This document shows positions 25,622 through 33,718 of a DNA stretch of 64,000 bases, piece after piece. The position numbers were made by a program, and so were the translations under genes. The stretch covers positions 18,546-82,545 of the forward strand of contig CALABV010000229.1 in the NCBI GenBank assembly GCA_937886325.1. The letters are read 5' to 3'. The notes beneath the pieces are model-generated. The model worked only from the letters and a program-made list of their open reading frames with translations. It was not told where the DNA came from and did not search any database. Positions within the stretch are counted from its first letter, which is position 1. Each line of letters begins with the position of its first letter. The DNA comes from an uncultured Geobacter sp. (GTDB lineage: Bacteria; Desulfobacterota; Desulfuromonadia; Geobacterales; Geobacteraceae).

Positions 25622-26133
25622 GACGATCTCTACTGTTCCCGATGCTGGTGTTTGCCGCCGGAGCCGGTTTTCTGCCCGCGGGGTGCACGAAACTCAAACC
25701 TATCCTGGCTGATATCAAAGGTTCCTTCAAAGGCGCCGGAGAACAGCCTCTTTCAACCCTCGACCAGACGCGGCAACGTTACTCCTGCGCCAGGGAGGAC
25801 ACCCGCTTGTACGTGGAAAAATGCGATATTACGCCGTCGCGTGTGGAGCCGGGTGACAAGATACAGCATGTGGTGCAATATGCGCTGTGCGCTCCGTCCG
25901 ACGCCGTTACCGTCCAGGGGACCATTACCCGGAAGATCAAGTTCAAGGGAAAAGAGCGAAAAACAAGCTCCGATGCGGAGGTGGAGACCTTCAAGGCCGG
26001 CACGTGGACCGTAACCGCATTCATCGAAGTGCCCGACAACGCACCTCAGGGCGTCTACACCCTGGAAACGGTCATCAGGTGCGAGGACAGGGTGATAACA
26101 CGGAGCGGGAGCTTTACCGTTCGGGAGGACTGA
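25618..26133 (+). CDS. Lipoprotein of the kinase operon
   Basis: 171 residues from the ATG that overlaps the kinase stop as ATGA; an ATG at 25603 is possible but has no better ribosome site. A signal sequence ends in the lipobox LPAGC. The mature part is all-beta in appearance, with paired cysteines (YSCAREDTRLYVEKC) and an ending (YTLETVIRCEDRVITRSGSFTV) like an immunoglobulin-type domain. No family recognised. As a periplasmic lipoprotein co-translated with the kinase it is a candidate partner of the kinase tail or protease. Confidence 0.8.
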   Translation: MRRSLLFPMLVFAAGAGFLPAGCTKLKPILADIKGSFKGAGEQPLSTLDQTRQRYSCAREDTRLYVEKCDITPSRVEPGDKIQHVVQYALCAPSDAVTVQGTITRKIKFKGKERKTSSDAEVETFKAGTWTVTAFIEVPDNAPQGVYTLETVIRCEDRVITRSGSFTVRED

Positions 26134-26152
26134 ACATGTGGGAGGAGAGCGT

Positions 26153-26680
26153 ATGAACTGCAGAACCTGTGGCGCGGAAATTCCGGAGGGGAGCGCGTGC
26201 TGCGTCTGTTGCGGCGCTGCCGTTACTCCCGTTTCCGGAGACACGAAGCTGCACGGGGCGCCGGGCGCGACAGCCGTATCGGGCGATACCAGGGTCATCG
26301 ACGCCGTGGGTGTCACCAGGATATACCAGGAAAAGGATCTGGGTAAGACCGTCGTCTACAAGCCCCGGGAAAAAAGGAAACCCATCTTCGGATGGCTTGT
26401 GGTAACAGAAGGCCCGGACGCCTGGGAGGAATTCAGGCTGGACGACGAAGAAGGGCAGTACTTCCTGGGAACAGGGGATGATTGCTCGATAAGGCTCCTG
26501 GACGAAAAGGTTGAAAGAATGCATGCAAGCGTTCGTATCAAGGGCGGCAAGCTGACCATTACCGATCTCGATACTGCTTCCGGCACCTTTGTCAATGACG
26601 AGGCCGTGACGAGGGAAGAGTTGCAGGACGGAGATATGGTGAGGGTCGGAGATAGTGTCCTGAGATTCCGTAAATGCTGA
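26153..26680 (+). CDS. Zinc-ribbon FHA-domain protein
   Basis: 175 residues from ATG 26153, set by GGAGGAG upstream. The N terminus is a zinc ribbon (MNCRTCG...CCVCCG, two CxxC knuckles), followed by a low-complexity Thr-rich linker with repeated VSGDT/ALGAT-like segments that could be kinase targets. The C-terminal 90 residues are an FHA domain (YFLGTGDDCSIRL, MHASVRI, SGTFVNDEAV), although the usual SxxH is replaced by ERMHASV. Cytoplasmic reader of the phospho-relay. Confidence 0.85.
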   Translation: MNCRTCGAEIPEGSACCVCCGAAVTPVSGDTKLHGAPGATAVSGDTRVIDAVGVTRIYQEKDLGKTVVYKPREKRKPIFGWLVVTEGPDAWEEFRLDDEEGQYFLGTGDDCSIRLLDEKVERMHASVRIKGGKLTITDLDTASGTFVNDEAVTREELQDGDMVRVGDSVLRFRKC

Positions 26681-27627
26681 AAGTCCCGATAACCCTGTTT
26701 GACTGGTATGCCTCGAGCGACAGGGGATTGGTCCGGGAGGAGAACGAAGATTCGCTGCTGCTGGTCGTTCCCGAGGATACGGCTGTTGTTGGAGACAAAG
26801 GGGTTCTGGCCGTCGTGGCGGACGGCGTCGGCGGCGGTGTCGGAGGAAAAATCGCGAGCATTACTGCGGTGGCGCGGGTGGGTGAATCCTATTTTGCCTC
26901 GGAACGTGGATTCATACCAGCCCTCGTTGAGGCGATGCGGGAAGCGGACCGGGAGATTGTCGCGAAGGCGGACCGGGATCCGTCCTGCCGGGGCATGGCA
27001 ACGACCTGCACGGCCTTCCTCCTGCACGGGTACGATGGGTACCTGTGCCATGTGGGCGACAGCAGGGCATACCTTTTCAGGGACGGGATCCTGCGTCAGA
27101 TCACGGAGGATCACACGCTGGTCGGCAGGCTCCTTGCCGACGGCCTGATAACGACCGAAGCGGCGGCGCGCCATCCGCAGAAAAATGTCATCGTGCAGGC
27201 GCTCGGCAGCGGACGGGAGCCGTCACCGGACACCTTTCACGTCAACCTGGAGAATGGAGATGTCATACTGCTGTGCAGCGATGGCCTTCATGGGCTCGTT
27301 TCAGGCGAGGATATAGCGTCCCGGCTTTCCAGCCTCCCGACCCGCGATGCGGGGGAGTCGCTCATGGAACGCGCCAAGGAAATGGGCGGCGCCGATAACA
27401 TCACCATTATCATCCTCAAGCTTGCCGGAAAGAATCCATCCGCGGACCAAGGGAGAAAGCCTTTCTCACAATCGGCATCCGGGGAGAGAGACAGGAAGAG
27501 GAACGCGCTTATCGGCGCGATTCTGGTTGCTCTTGTCTGCGGAGGGTTTTTCTTTCTGTGGACACGTCATGAGTTCGTGGCCAAGAAACCGCCGGACCTG
27601 GGCGATGTGATACGCGTATCCAAGTAG
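26674..27627 (+). CDS. PP2C-type protein phosphatase with membrane anchor
   Basis: 317 residues; the ATG lies within the last codons of the FHA gene (7-base overlap), indicating coupling. All PP2C metal motifs are present: REENEDS, VADGVGG, HVGDSRAY, CSDGLHG and GGADNIT. A single C-terminal membrane helix (about 276-296) follows a charged linker. It should remove phosphate from Ser/Thr on the kinase or its targets. Confidence 0.92.
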   Translation: MLKVPITLFDWYASSDRGLVREENEDSLLLVVPEDTAVVGDKGVLAVVADGVGGGVGGKIASITAVARVGESYFASERGFIPALVEAMREADREIVAKADRDPSCRGMATTCTAFLLHGYDGYLCHVGDSRAYLFRDGILRQITEDHTLVGRLLADGLITTEAAARHPQKNVIVQALGSGREPSPDTFHVNLENGDVILLCSDGLHGLVSGEDIASRLSSLPTRDAGESLMERAKEMGGADNITIIILKLAGKNPSADQGRKPFSQSASGERDRKRNALIGAILVALVCGGFFFLWTRHEFVAKKPPDLGDVIRVSK

Positions 27628-27928
27628 CAGGCAATCTTCCAAGGGCGATGCTCCTCCCGGAGATCGTGCTTCCTGTTATCCCTCCGCACATTTTTTCTCT
27701 CGACTTCCCGATTCTTTTCTGTAAGCTGATGAAGGATAACCCGCATAGGCTCTTTTATTACAACACTGTTCCGCAAAATCACGTCCTGTGATAGTATCCC
27801 GGAAAACGCGGTTTCCATGCCGTTGTTAGCGCCCATTGTTACTCCGGTTTGACGTGCGTGGAATAGTCCGTTTTCTCGGGCAATCGCCCGATTCATCCTA
27901 TCTACACCATCGTCAGGAGGGATACTTG
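27628..27928. other. Intergenic gap
   Basis: About 300 bases between the phosphatase and the response regulator. No gene or clear terminator was seen. Confidence 0.4.
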
Positions 27929-28318
27929 ATGGAAACCCAGACATCTCGTAAGCATGCTACGGTCATGGTGGTTGACGACGAGGTTTTTTTCAGGAAATTG
28001 CTTCGCGATATCCTTCAGAAGGCGGGATTAGAGGTAATCGCGGAAGCCGCGGACGGGAAGGCGGCTGTCGATGCGTTCACTCTTCACCGGCCGGATATTA
28101 CGCTGATAGATATCTATATGCCGGAAAAGAACGGCATGGAAGCCACAAAGGAGATTCTTTCCATCGACGGGGGGGCGAAGGTGTTGATCTGCAGCGCGCT
28201 GGGGTGTGATGAGGATATCGCCTTTTCGTTGCAGGTAGGCGCACGGGCCGTCATCCAGAAGCCGTTTATCGAAAGCGAAGTGCTGGATACGATTGCAAAG
28301 GTGTTGTCTGAAACATAA
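27929..28318 (+). CDS. Stand-alone response-regulator receiver protein (CheY-like)
   Basis: 129 residues from ATG 27929 with AGGAGG upstream; longer readings from upstream start codons lack a site. A complete receiver domain with acidic pair VVDDE, phospho-acceptor D61 in LIDIYMP, the Ser/Thr switch (ICSALG) and IQKPF lysine. There is no output domain. No histidine kinase is adjacent, so the partner is unknown. Confidence 0.92.
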   Translation: METQTSRKHATVMVVDDEVFFRKLLRDILQKAGLEVIAEAADGKAAVDAFTLHRPDITLIDIYMPEKNGMEATKEILSIDGGAKVLICSALGCDEDIAFSLQVGARAVIQKPFIESEVLDTIAKVLSET

Positions 28319-28387
28319 CCGCGATGAACTGCAGACTGCGTGGGGTTGCCCGGAATGGAGTGAAACGTTTCAGGGCGCGGAGCTGTA

Positions 28388-28421
28388 AAAAGGGGGCGGG
28401 CCATGCGGCCTGCCCCCTTTC
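28388..28421. terminator. Bidirectional terminator
   Basis: A 14-bp stem with one G-U pair, AAAGGGGGCGGGCC (28389-28402) with GGCCTGCCCCCTTT (28407-28420), has A residues on one side and T residues on the other. It serves the convergent response regulator and RhlE genes. Confidence 0.75.
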
Positions 28422-28425
28422 CGTA

Positions 28426-29784
28426 TCAGATAACCCTGCCGCTCTGACGGTTTGCGCCGGTTCCCCGGTATTCCACGGCCACCGGCTTTGAAGTTTTTGG
28501 CGCCCCCCATTTCCTGATCCGCGATGCGCCGTTAGAAGCGCCTTTTCCGCTGCTTGCTTCATTGCGGCGCGAACCGGAATAGCCGCCGTTTTTCCTGCCT
28601 CCCGACGGAGCGCGGCGTCCGGGTCCTTTGGGCGAAGGCCTCAGTTCCCTTGTCGGTTCCAGACCGGGTATTACGTGGTGCGGAAGCGATTGCCCGATAA
28701 AACGTTCGATTCTATCCAGGTAGTTCCGATCGTTGATCGAGGCAAGGGAAATGGCGATACCCGAGGCGCCCGCGCGGCCGGTCCGTCCGATGCGGTGGAC
28801 GTAGTCCTCGGCGAATCTGGGAAGGTCGTAATTGATGACGTGGCTGATGCCGGTCACGTCCAGTCCGCGGGCTGCAACGTCGGTCGCTACGAGAAGCCGC
28901 ACCTTGCCCCGGCGCATGTCGGCGATGGTGCGGTTGCGCGCGCCCTGGTTCATATCTCCGTGCAGTGCCGCCACCCTGTGCCCCTGCTCGTGGAGTTCGC
29001 GGGCGAGGGCATCGGCATCCCGTTTGGTTGCGGAAAAGATGATAGCCTTGGTGAGTGACGCGTCGGAGATGAAGTGCCGGAGCAGCCGGTTCTTGTGCTC
29101 CAGGTCGTCCGCCACATGGAGCCGCTGTTCAATCGTGTCGAGGGTGGCCTTTCCGGGCGCAATCGTGATCCTCTCGGGATTGTTCAGCAGGCGCTGGGCA
29201 AGCCGGGCCATGGTGGCGTCAAGGGTGGCGGTGAACATCAGGGTCTGGCGGTTTTCGGGCGCGGCCGCGGCGATGGTGTCCACGTCCTCCGTGAAGCCCA
29301 TGTCCATCATTCGGTCCGCCTCGTCGAGAATCAGCATTTCGAGCCTGCCGAGGTTGATGCGCCGGTTTTCCAGATGGTCGATCAACCGTCCCGGCGTGGC
29401 GATGACGATGTCGACCGGTTGGGAAAGGAGGCGGAGTTGTTCCCGGTACGGCATCCCGCCGAGGATTGCGCAGCTTCGCACCTTCATGAACTTGCCGTAG
29501 GCGCGGATGGAGTCGGTAATCTGGTTGGCCAGTTCCCGTGTCGGGGTGAGGATCAGCATCCGCGGTCCCCGTCCGTTCACGACCGGCGGTGAGTGCAGGC
29601 GCTGGAGCGCGGGCAGGACAAAGGCGGCGGTCTTGCCGGTGCCGGTCTGGGCGGTGGCCATCAGGTCACGGCCCGCCATGGCCACGGGAATGGCCTGTTC
29701 CTGGACAGGTGTCGGGTTTGAGTATCCCCGGGCTTCGATAGCCTTGAGAATTGAGGGGTGCAGCTGGAGTTCCGCAAAAGACAT
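28426..29784 (-). CDS. rhlE: DEAD-box RNA helicase, RhlE group
   Basis: 452 residues. The Q motif (GYSNPTPVQEQAIP), Walker A (AQTGTGKT), PTRELA, LDEADRM, the SAT-equivalent FTATL, and the C-terminal helicase blocks (ARGLDV, HRIGRTGRAG) are all present. The tail is Arg/Gly/Ser-rich, as in RhlE, for RNA binding. It unwinds short RNA duplexes in ribosome assembly or RNA decay. AAGGAA precedes the ATG. Transcribed alone. Confidence 0.93.
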   Translation of the reverse strand: MSFAELQLHPSILKAIEARGYSNPTPVQEQAIPVAMAGRDLMATAQTGTGKTAAFVLPALQRLHSPPVVNGRGPRMLILTPTRELANQITDSIRAYGKFMKVRSCAILGGMPYREQLRLLSQPVDIVIATPGRLIDHLENRRINLGRLEMLILDEADRMMDMGFTEDVDTIAAAAPENRQTLMFTATLDATMARLAQRLLNNPERITIAPGKATLDTIEQRLHVADDLEHKNRLLRHFISDASLTKAIIFSATKRDADALARELHEQGHRVAALHGDMNQGARNRTIADMRRGKVRLLVATDVAARGLDVTGISHVINYDLPRFAEDYVHRIGRTGRAGASGIAISLASINDRNYLDRIERFIGQSLPHHVIPGLEPTRELRPSPKGPGRRAPSGGRKNGGYSGSRRNEASSGKGASNGASRIRKWGAPKTSKPVAVEYRGTGANRQSGRVI

Positions 29785-30357
29785 GGTGATTCCTTATAGT
29801 GAGGCGTGCGCAAACGGACAGCACTATCGTACGTTCCGCCGTGAAACGATGGTCACGGCCCCGGGAGGCAGGATCACCGTTTGCTGGGTGAAAACCGCGT
29901 ATGAAACGCATTTGCGCCGGGCTCAACGGCAAGAGATATGCATGCGCAGCCGTGGGGTCAAACCGATGACCCTCGTAGGTGCCGGCGGCAGCACGAGTTG
30001 ACCGACATCGATGCATCGTCGCCAACCGTGTGTGCTACTGCTGCGATTTCAGGGATTCGTAACTGAAAGCAGGGGGGTCAGTGATCGATGAAACATAAGG
30101 AAGTCAGTGCCGACAGACAGGGGGGCGCCCCTGGAATCCTGTCGGGCCGATAGGCTGAATTTGGAAGAATAGATAATCTTTCCCTTGTTTGCAAGCATAA
30201 TTTTGTATTGAGGTGTCTTTTTACGTCGATTTTTTCATCCGCGGTGGCGAAGTGATAGAAATTGTTGCCAAGTCCGCCCGTCATCTGGCACAGTACCCAT
30301 GTGTGACGTATACCTGGAGAGGTTATTCAGGAGAAAGGAAACAGGAGGAGACCGCTC
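29785..30357. other. Non-coding gap upstream of rhlE
   Basis: About 570 bases. Frames that cross it are shadows of the rhlE region or lack ribosome sites. A GC palindrome (GGGGCGCCCC) lies near 30123-30132. Nothing else was recognised; the rhlE promoter, and any cold-shock leader, should be here. Confidence 0.35.
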
Positions 30358-30558
30358 ATGCGAATACCTGTTCAATATATTGACGGTGAATTCGACTTTG
30401 TTGAGCCGGAACGGCTGGATGAACTGATCCGTACCCGGATGATTACCGGATTTCGCCGCTCTGATGGGTGGGTGAGGGTTCCCCACGGCCCCCTGCGGGG
30501 GCGGAACGGCACGGGCAGGAAATACCGCGGGCCGGAGAGAAGGGGGCGGGAGGCGTAG
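30358..30558 (+). CDS. Small conserved protein with GPERR tail
   Basis: 66 residues with GGAGGAG upstream of the ATG. The pattern VQYIDGEFDFVEP, then TGFRRSDGWVRV and RKYRGPERRG is one I recall from a family of short Geobacter proteins of unknown function. No membrane segment. It precedes the AI-2E-type membrane protein by 57 bases. Confidence 0.7.
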   Translation: MRIPVQYIDGEFDFVEPERLDELIRTRMITGFRRSDGWVRVPHGPLRGRNGTGRKYRGPERRGREA

Positions 30559-30615
30559 GTTGAGACGAAACAGTCGTATCCCATCCGAAATGCCGTTTTG
30601 CGGCTGGAAACACCG

Positions 30616-31608
30616 ATGATGCCCGGACCGGTTATCGCCAGTTATATTCTCGCGGGGGTCTCCTTTTTCCTGGTGCTTCGCTTCCATCTGCTCCCGGCGG
30701 TTTTCGCCGGTCTGGCCGTCCATGTACTGACCGTCAAGCTTGCCCGGCGGTTGCCGCGGAACTGGGGCGGCTGGGCCCATGAGATCGCCCTGGCTGCTCT
30801 GGCCGTTCTGGTCATTCTCGGCCTGATCGGTTCCAGCCTCGGTCTCTGGTCGTTTCTGAACGGCAATGGCGGCATGGGCGCCCTGCTCGATGCGGCCGCG
30901 GAAACGCTGGAAAGACTGCGTCGAGCCGTTCCTCCCACCGTTGCAGTGTATCTGCCCGCCACGGTGGATGAACTGCACGCCCAGATTGCCGGAATGATGC
31001 GCGAGCACGGTCAGAAAATATCGTCCGTGGGGATAGCGGGGGCGAAGACACTCGTTCACGTCCTCTTCGGCATGGTGATCGGAGGACTGACGGCCCTCCA
31101 TCAATTCAGCGACAGCTCCAAGTGGCCACCCCTTACCGCCGCACTCTATGCACGGTCCCAGGCGCTCTCCAATGCCTTTGACAAGGTGGTGTTCGCACAG
31201 GTCAAGATTTCCGCCCTCAATAGCCTCCTTACGGCGCTGTATCTCATGGTCGTTCTGCCGATGTGCGGCATTTCCATGCCGCTCCTGACCGTCATTCTTC
31301 CCCTGACCTTTGTTGCCGGACTCCTTCCCGTTGTCGGAAACCTGATCTCCAATACGGCTATCGTTCTGATAAGTCTCGGCATCTCGCCGGGTGTGGCCCT
31401 GGCGTCGCTTCTGTTTCTCGTCGGCATCCACAAGCTGGAGTATTTCACCAACGCCAAGATAGTCGGCGGAGAGGTACATGCGCGGGCATGGGAGCTGCTC
31501 TGCGCCATGCTGGCCCTGGAGGCTTTCTTCGGCGTTGCCGGCCTGGTCGCCGCGCCGGTGGCATATGCCTGGCTCAAGGCGGAGATGAAGATAAAAAACC
31601 TGATATGA
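30616..31608 (+). CDS. AI-2E/PerM family membrane protein
   Basis: 330 residues from ATG 30616 (or 30619). Seven to eight hydrophobic helices in the layout of the PF01594 family: two N-terminal helices, a pair near 60-80, an amphipathic soluble stretch, then the conserved C-terminal block (PLLTVILPLTFVAGLLPVVGNLISN and LEYFTNAKIVGG). Relatives export autoinducer-2-like molecules or act as cation/proton antiporters, so the label is structural only. The ribosome site (GGAAA) is weak. Confidence 0.75.
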   Translation: MMPGPVIASYILAGVSFFLVLRFHLLPAVFAGLAVHVLTVKLARRLPRNWGGWAHEIALAALAVLVILGLIGSSLGLWSFLNGNGGMGALLDAAAETLERLRRAVPPTVAVYLPATVDELHAQIAGMMREHGQKISSVGIAGAKTLVHVLFGMVIGGLTALHQFSDSSKWPPLTAALYARSQALSNAFDKVVFAQVKISALNSLLTALYLMVVLPMCGISMPLLTVILPLTFVAGLLPVVGNLISNTAIVLISLGISPGVALASLLFLVGIHKLEYFTNAKIVGGEVHARAWELLCAMLALEAFFGVAGLVAAPVAYAWLKAEMKIKNLI

Positions 31609-31683
31609 TACGGCCGGGGCGTTGCGACGCCGCAGCCTGACAGGGTGGGAATCACAGAGAATTCCATGGGGGTGGGGAACGGC

Positions 31684-32772
31684 ATGGCGGACAATACGGT
31701 GATGGATTCCGGCAGGCTCTATGCGCTGATGGAACTGTCGGCGCTTATCAACTCCACCCTTGACGGCAGGGAAATCCGGAAGCGGGCCATGAAGGCGGCA
31801 AAGCAGCTGATGAATGCCGAGGCCGCGAGCCTCCTTCTGGTGGACCGGGAAAAGGACGAACTTTTCTTCGAGGTGGCCCTCGGCGATAAGGGAAATCTCC
31901 TGAAAGAGATCCGGCTCAGATTCGGCGAGGGAATCGCCGGTTGGGTCGCGCTCAACGGCGAACCGCTCATCATCGATGATGTGTACGGCGATCCTCGTTT
32001 CTACCGGGCAGCGGACGAGAAGAGCCGGTTCGTCACAAGGGATATGATCTGCGTGCCGGTCAGATTCAGGGATCGGATCCTCGGCGTGCTGGAGGTTATC
32101 AATAAACGGGAAGGAAGGTTCGGGGAAGAGGACCTTCCGCTGCTCCTCGCATTCTCGAACCAGGTTGCCATTGCCGTGGAAAATTCCAATTTGTACGAGC
32201 AGTTGCGGGAGACATTCTTTGGCACGGCACTGTCGCTTGCCGACTCCCTTGAAAAACGGGATCCCTACACCGGCGGCCACACGAAAAGGGTGAGCACGTA
32301 CAGTGTAGCAATCGGAAGGGTGCTGGGGCTCGACGCCGGTGAGATGGAGATTCTGACGCTTGTCGCGATTCTCCATGATATCGGCAAGATTGGCGTCAGA
32401 GACAACGTGCTGCTCAAGGAGGGGAAACTGGACGAGAGCGAATATGCCTCCATGGTCCGCCATGCCGGGTACGGCGCCGAGATTCTCAGCCATGTGAAGG
32501 GCCTGCAACCGGTGATGGCCGGGGTGAAGGCCCACCACGAGATGTATGACGGCAGCGGGTATCCGGACAGGATCAGTGGCGATCGGATACCGCTTGCGGC
32601 CCGCATTGTCGCCGTGGCCGATACCTTTGACGCCATGACCACCGATCGCCCGTATCGCAAGGCGCTCACCTTTGACCGGGCGTTTGCCGATCTTTCCCGC
32701 TGCAGCGGGCGACAGTTCGACCCGGTCGTGGTCGATGCGTTTCTCCGTGCCCATGGGGAGGGAATGCTGTGA
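31684..32772 (+). CDS. GAF - HD-GYP protein (putative cyclic dinucleotide phosphodiesterase)
   Basis: 362 residues from ATG 31684 with GGGGA upstream; starts further upstream are possible. A GAF domain (about 10-165) is followed by an HD-GYP domain: GGHTKRVS, HDIGKIG, the HHEMYDGSGYPD signature, and DTFDAMTTDRPYR. Such proteins hydrolyse c-di-GMP (or cGAMP) under control of the GAF ligand. The gene directly downstream overlaps its stop. Confidence 0.9.
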   Translation: MADNTVMDSGRLYALMELSALINSTLDGREIRKRAMKAAKQLMNAEAASLLLVDREKDELFFEVALGDKGNLLKEIRLRFGEGIAGWVALNGEPLIIDDVYGDPRFYRAADEKSRFVTRDMICVPVRFRDRILGVLEVINKREGRFGEEDLPLLLAFSNQVAIAVENSNLYEQLRETFFGTALSLADSLEKRDPYTGGHTKRVSTYSVAIGRVLGLDAGEMEILTLVAILHDIGKIGVRDNVLLKEGKLDESEYASMVRHAGYGAEILSHVKGLQPVMAGVKAHHEMYDGSGYPDRISGDRIPLAARIVAVADTFDAMTTDRPYRKALTFDRAFADLSRCSGRQFDPVVVDAFLRAHGEGML

Positions 32773-33527
32773 AGGTCCGTGTGCTGGGCTGCTCCGGTGC
32801 CGAGATGCCCGGATTCAATCCCCCCGCCTTTCTCGTCAACGGCCGTATTCTTCTGGATGCTGGCACGGTCGGCGCGGTTCTCCATCAGAAAGAGCAGGAA
32901 GAGATCGAACTGGCGGTGATAACGCATGCCCACCTGGACCACGTGCGGGGGATACCCTCCCTTGCCGACAACCTGGCGATTGCCGGCGCCCGGCGCACCG
33001 TGATTATCGCCGGTCTTCCCCAGGTCCTCGGGGATCTGCGCCGCCACCTGCTCAACAACGCCATCTGGCCAGATTTCAGCGCAATCCCTTCCGAGGAAGA
33101 GGCGGTGCTCGATTTCCTGGAAATGGAGCCTGAGCAGGTTCTCTGCTGGGGAGACTGCCGCATTACTCTCTGCCCGGTTCACCATTGCGTTCCGGCGGCT
33201 GGGATCCTTGTCCGCCAGGGAGACAGCGCATTGCTCTATACCGGAGATACCGGTCCGACGGAGCGCGTCTGGAGCATGGCGGACGGCGTCGATGCGCTGA
33301 TAGTCGAGGTGTCGTTTCCCAATGCCATGGAAAAGCTGGCCCGCGCCGCCGGTCATCTCACCCCCCGGCTCCTGGCGCGGGAGATGGAAAAGCCATCCCG
33401 TCCGCCGCCGAGGATTTTCGTGACCCACCCGAAACCCCGTCATCTCACCGCCATTGAACGGGAATTGGGCGAACTCGGTATTCCCGGGCTCATCCTGTTG
33501 AAGGACGGCATGTCATTCGAGGTGTAA
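32769..33527 (+). CDS. Metallo-beta-lactamase-fold hydrolase, class II cAMP phosphodiesterase-like
   Basis: 252 residues. The GTG start overlaps the stop of the HD-GYP gene (GTGA) with GGAGGGA upstream. The metal motif THAHLDHVRG, the later YTGDTGPTERVW and the final histidine region (VTHPKPRH) match the fold; the motif style and lack of any RNase or lactamase extension are closest to class II 3',5'-cyclic nucleotide phosphodiesterases. The next gene encodes an adenylate cyclase, which supports a cAMP substrate, but a different phosphoester cannot be excluded. Confidence 0.7.
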   Translation: MKVRVLGCSGAEMPGFNPPAFLVNGRILLDAGTVGAVLHQKEQEEIELAVITHAHLDHVRGIPSLADNLAIAGARRTVIIAGLPQVLGDLRRHLLNNAIWPDFSAIPSEEEAVLDFLEMEPEQVLCWGDCRITLCPVHHCVPAAGILVRQGDSALLYTGDTGPTERVWSMADGVDALIVEVSFPNAMEKLARAAGHLTPRLLAREMEKPSRPPPRIFVTHPKPRHLTAIERELGELGIPGLILLKDGMSFEV

Positions 33528-33546
33528 GGAAACTGTTACGGCTGAA

Positions 33547-33667
33547 GACTGAAGGCTGAAGGTGTTCACAACCCATTTTCAGCCGCCACAATCCCGTTCA
33601 AATCGCTTTTTTTTCAGGACCATCAGAGTCCATGTGATACGATGAGATTTTTTTTCAGCCTTCAGTC
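33547..33667. repeat. Intergenic inverted repeat
   Basis: Perfect 14-bp arms GACTGAAGGCTGAA (33547-33560) and TTCAGCCTTCAGTC (33654-33667) separated by 93 bases that contain two T-rich runs. It sits between the phosphodiesterase-like and cyclase genes. Repeats with CTGAA/TTCAG ends are common intergenic elements; no transposase is present. Confidence 0.7.
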
Positions 33668-33718
33668 TGATTGCCTGAACAGCTGCGCAGAGAGAAGTTT
33701 TTCGAGGAGAAACGCTGT

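Noticed and set aside
28319..28388. Separate small gene after the response regulator
   Set aside because: There is no frame with a start and ribosome site before the terminator hairpin.
30235..32754. 839-residue minus-strand open frame
   Set aside because: It lies antisense to the AI-2E-type and HD-GYP genes, whose protein motifs are clear; its composition (His/Gly/Arg-rich) is typical of a GC-rich shadow.
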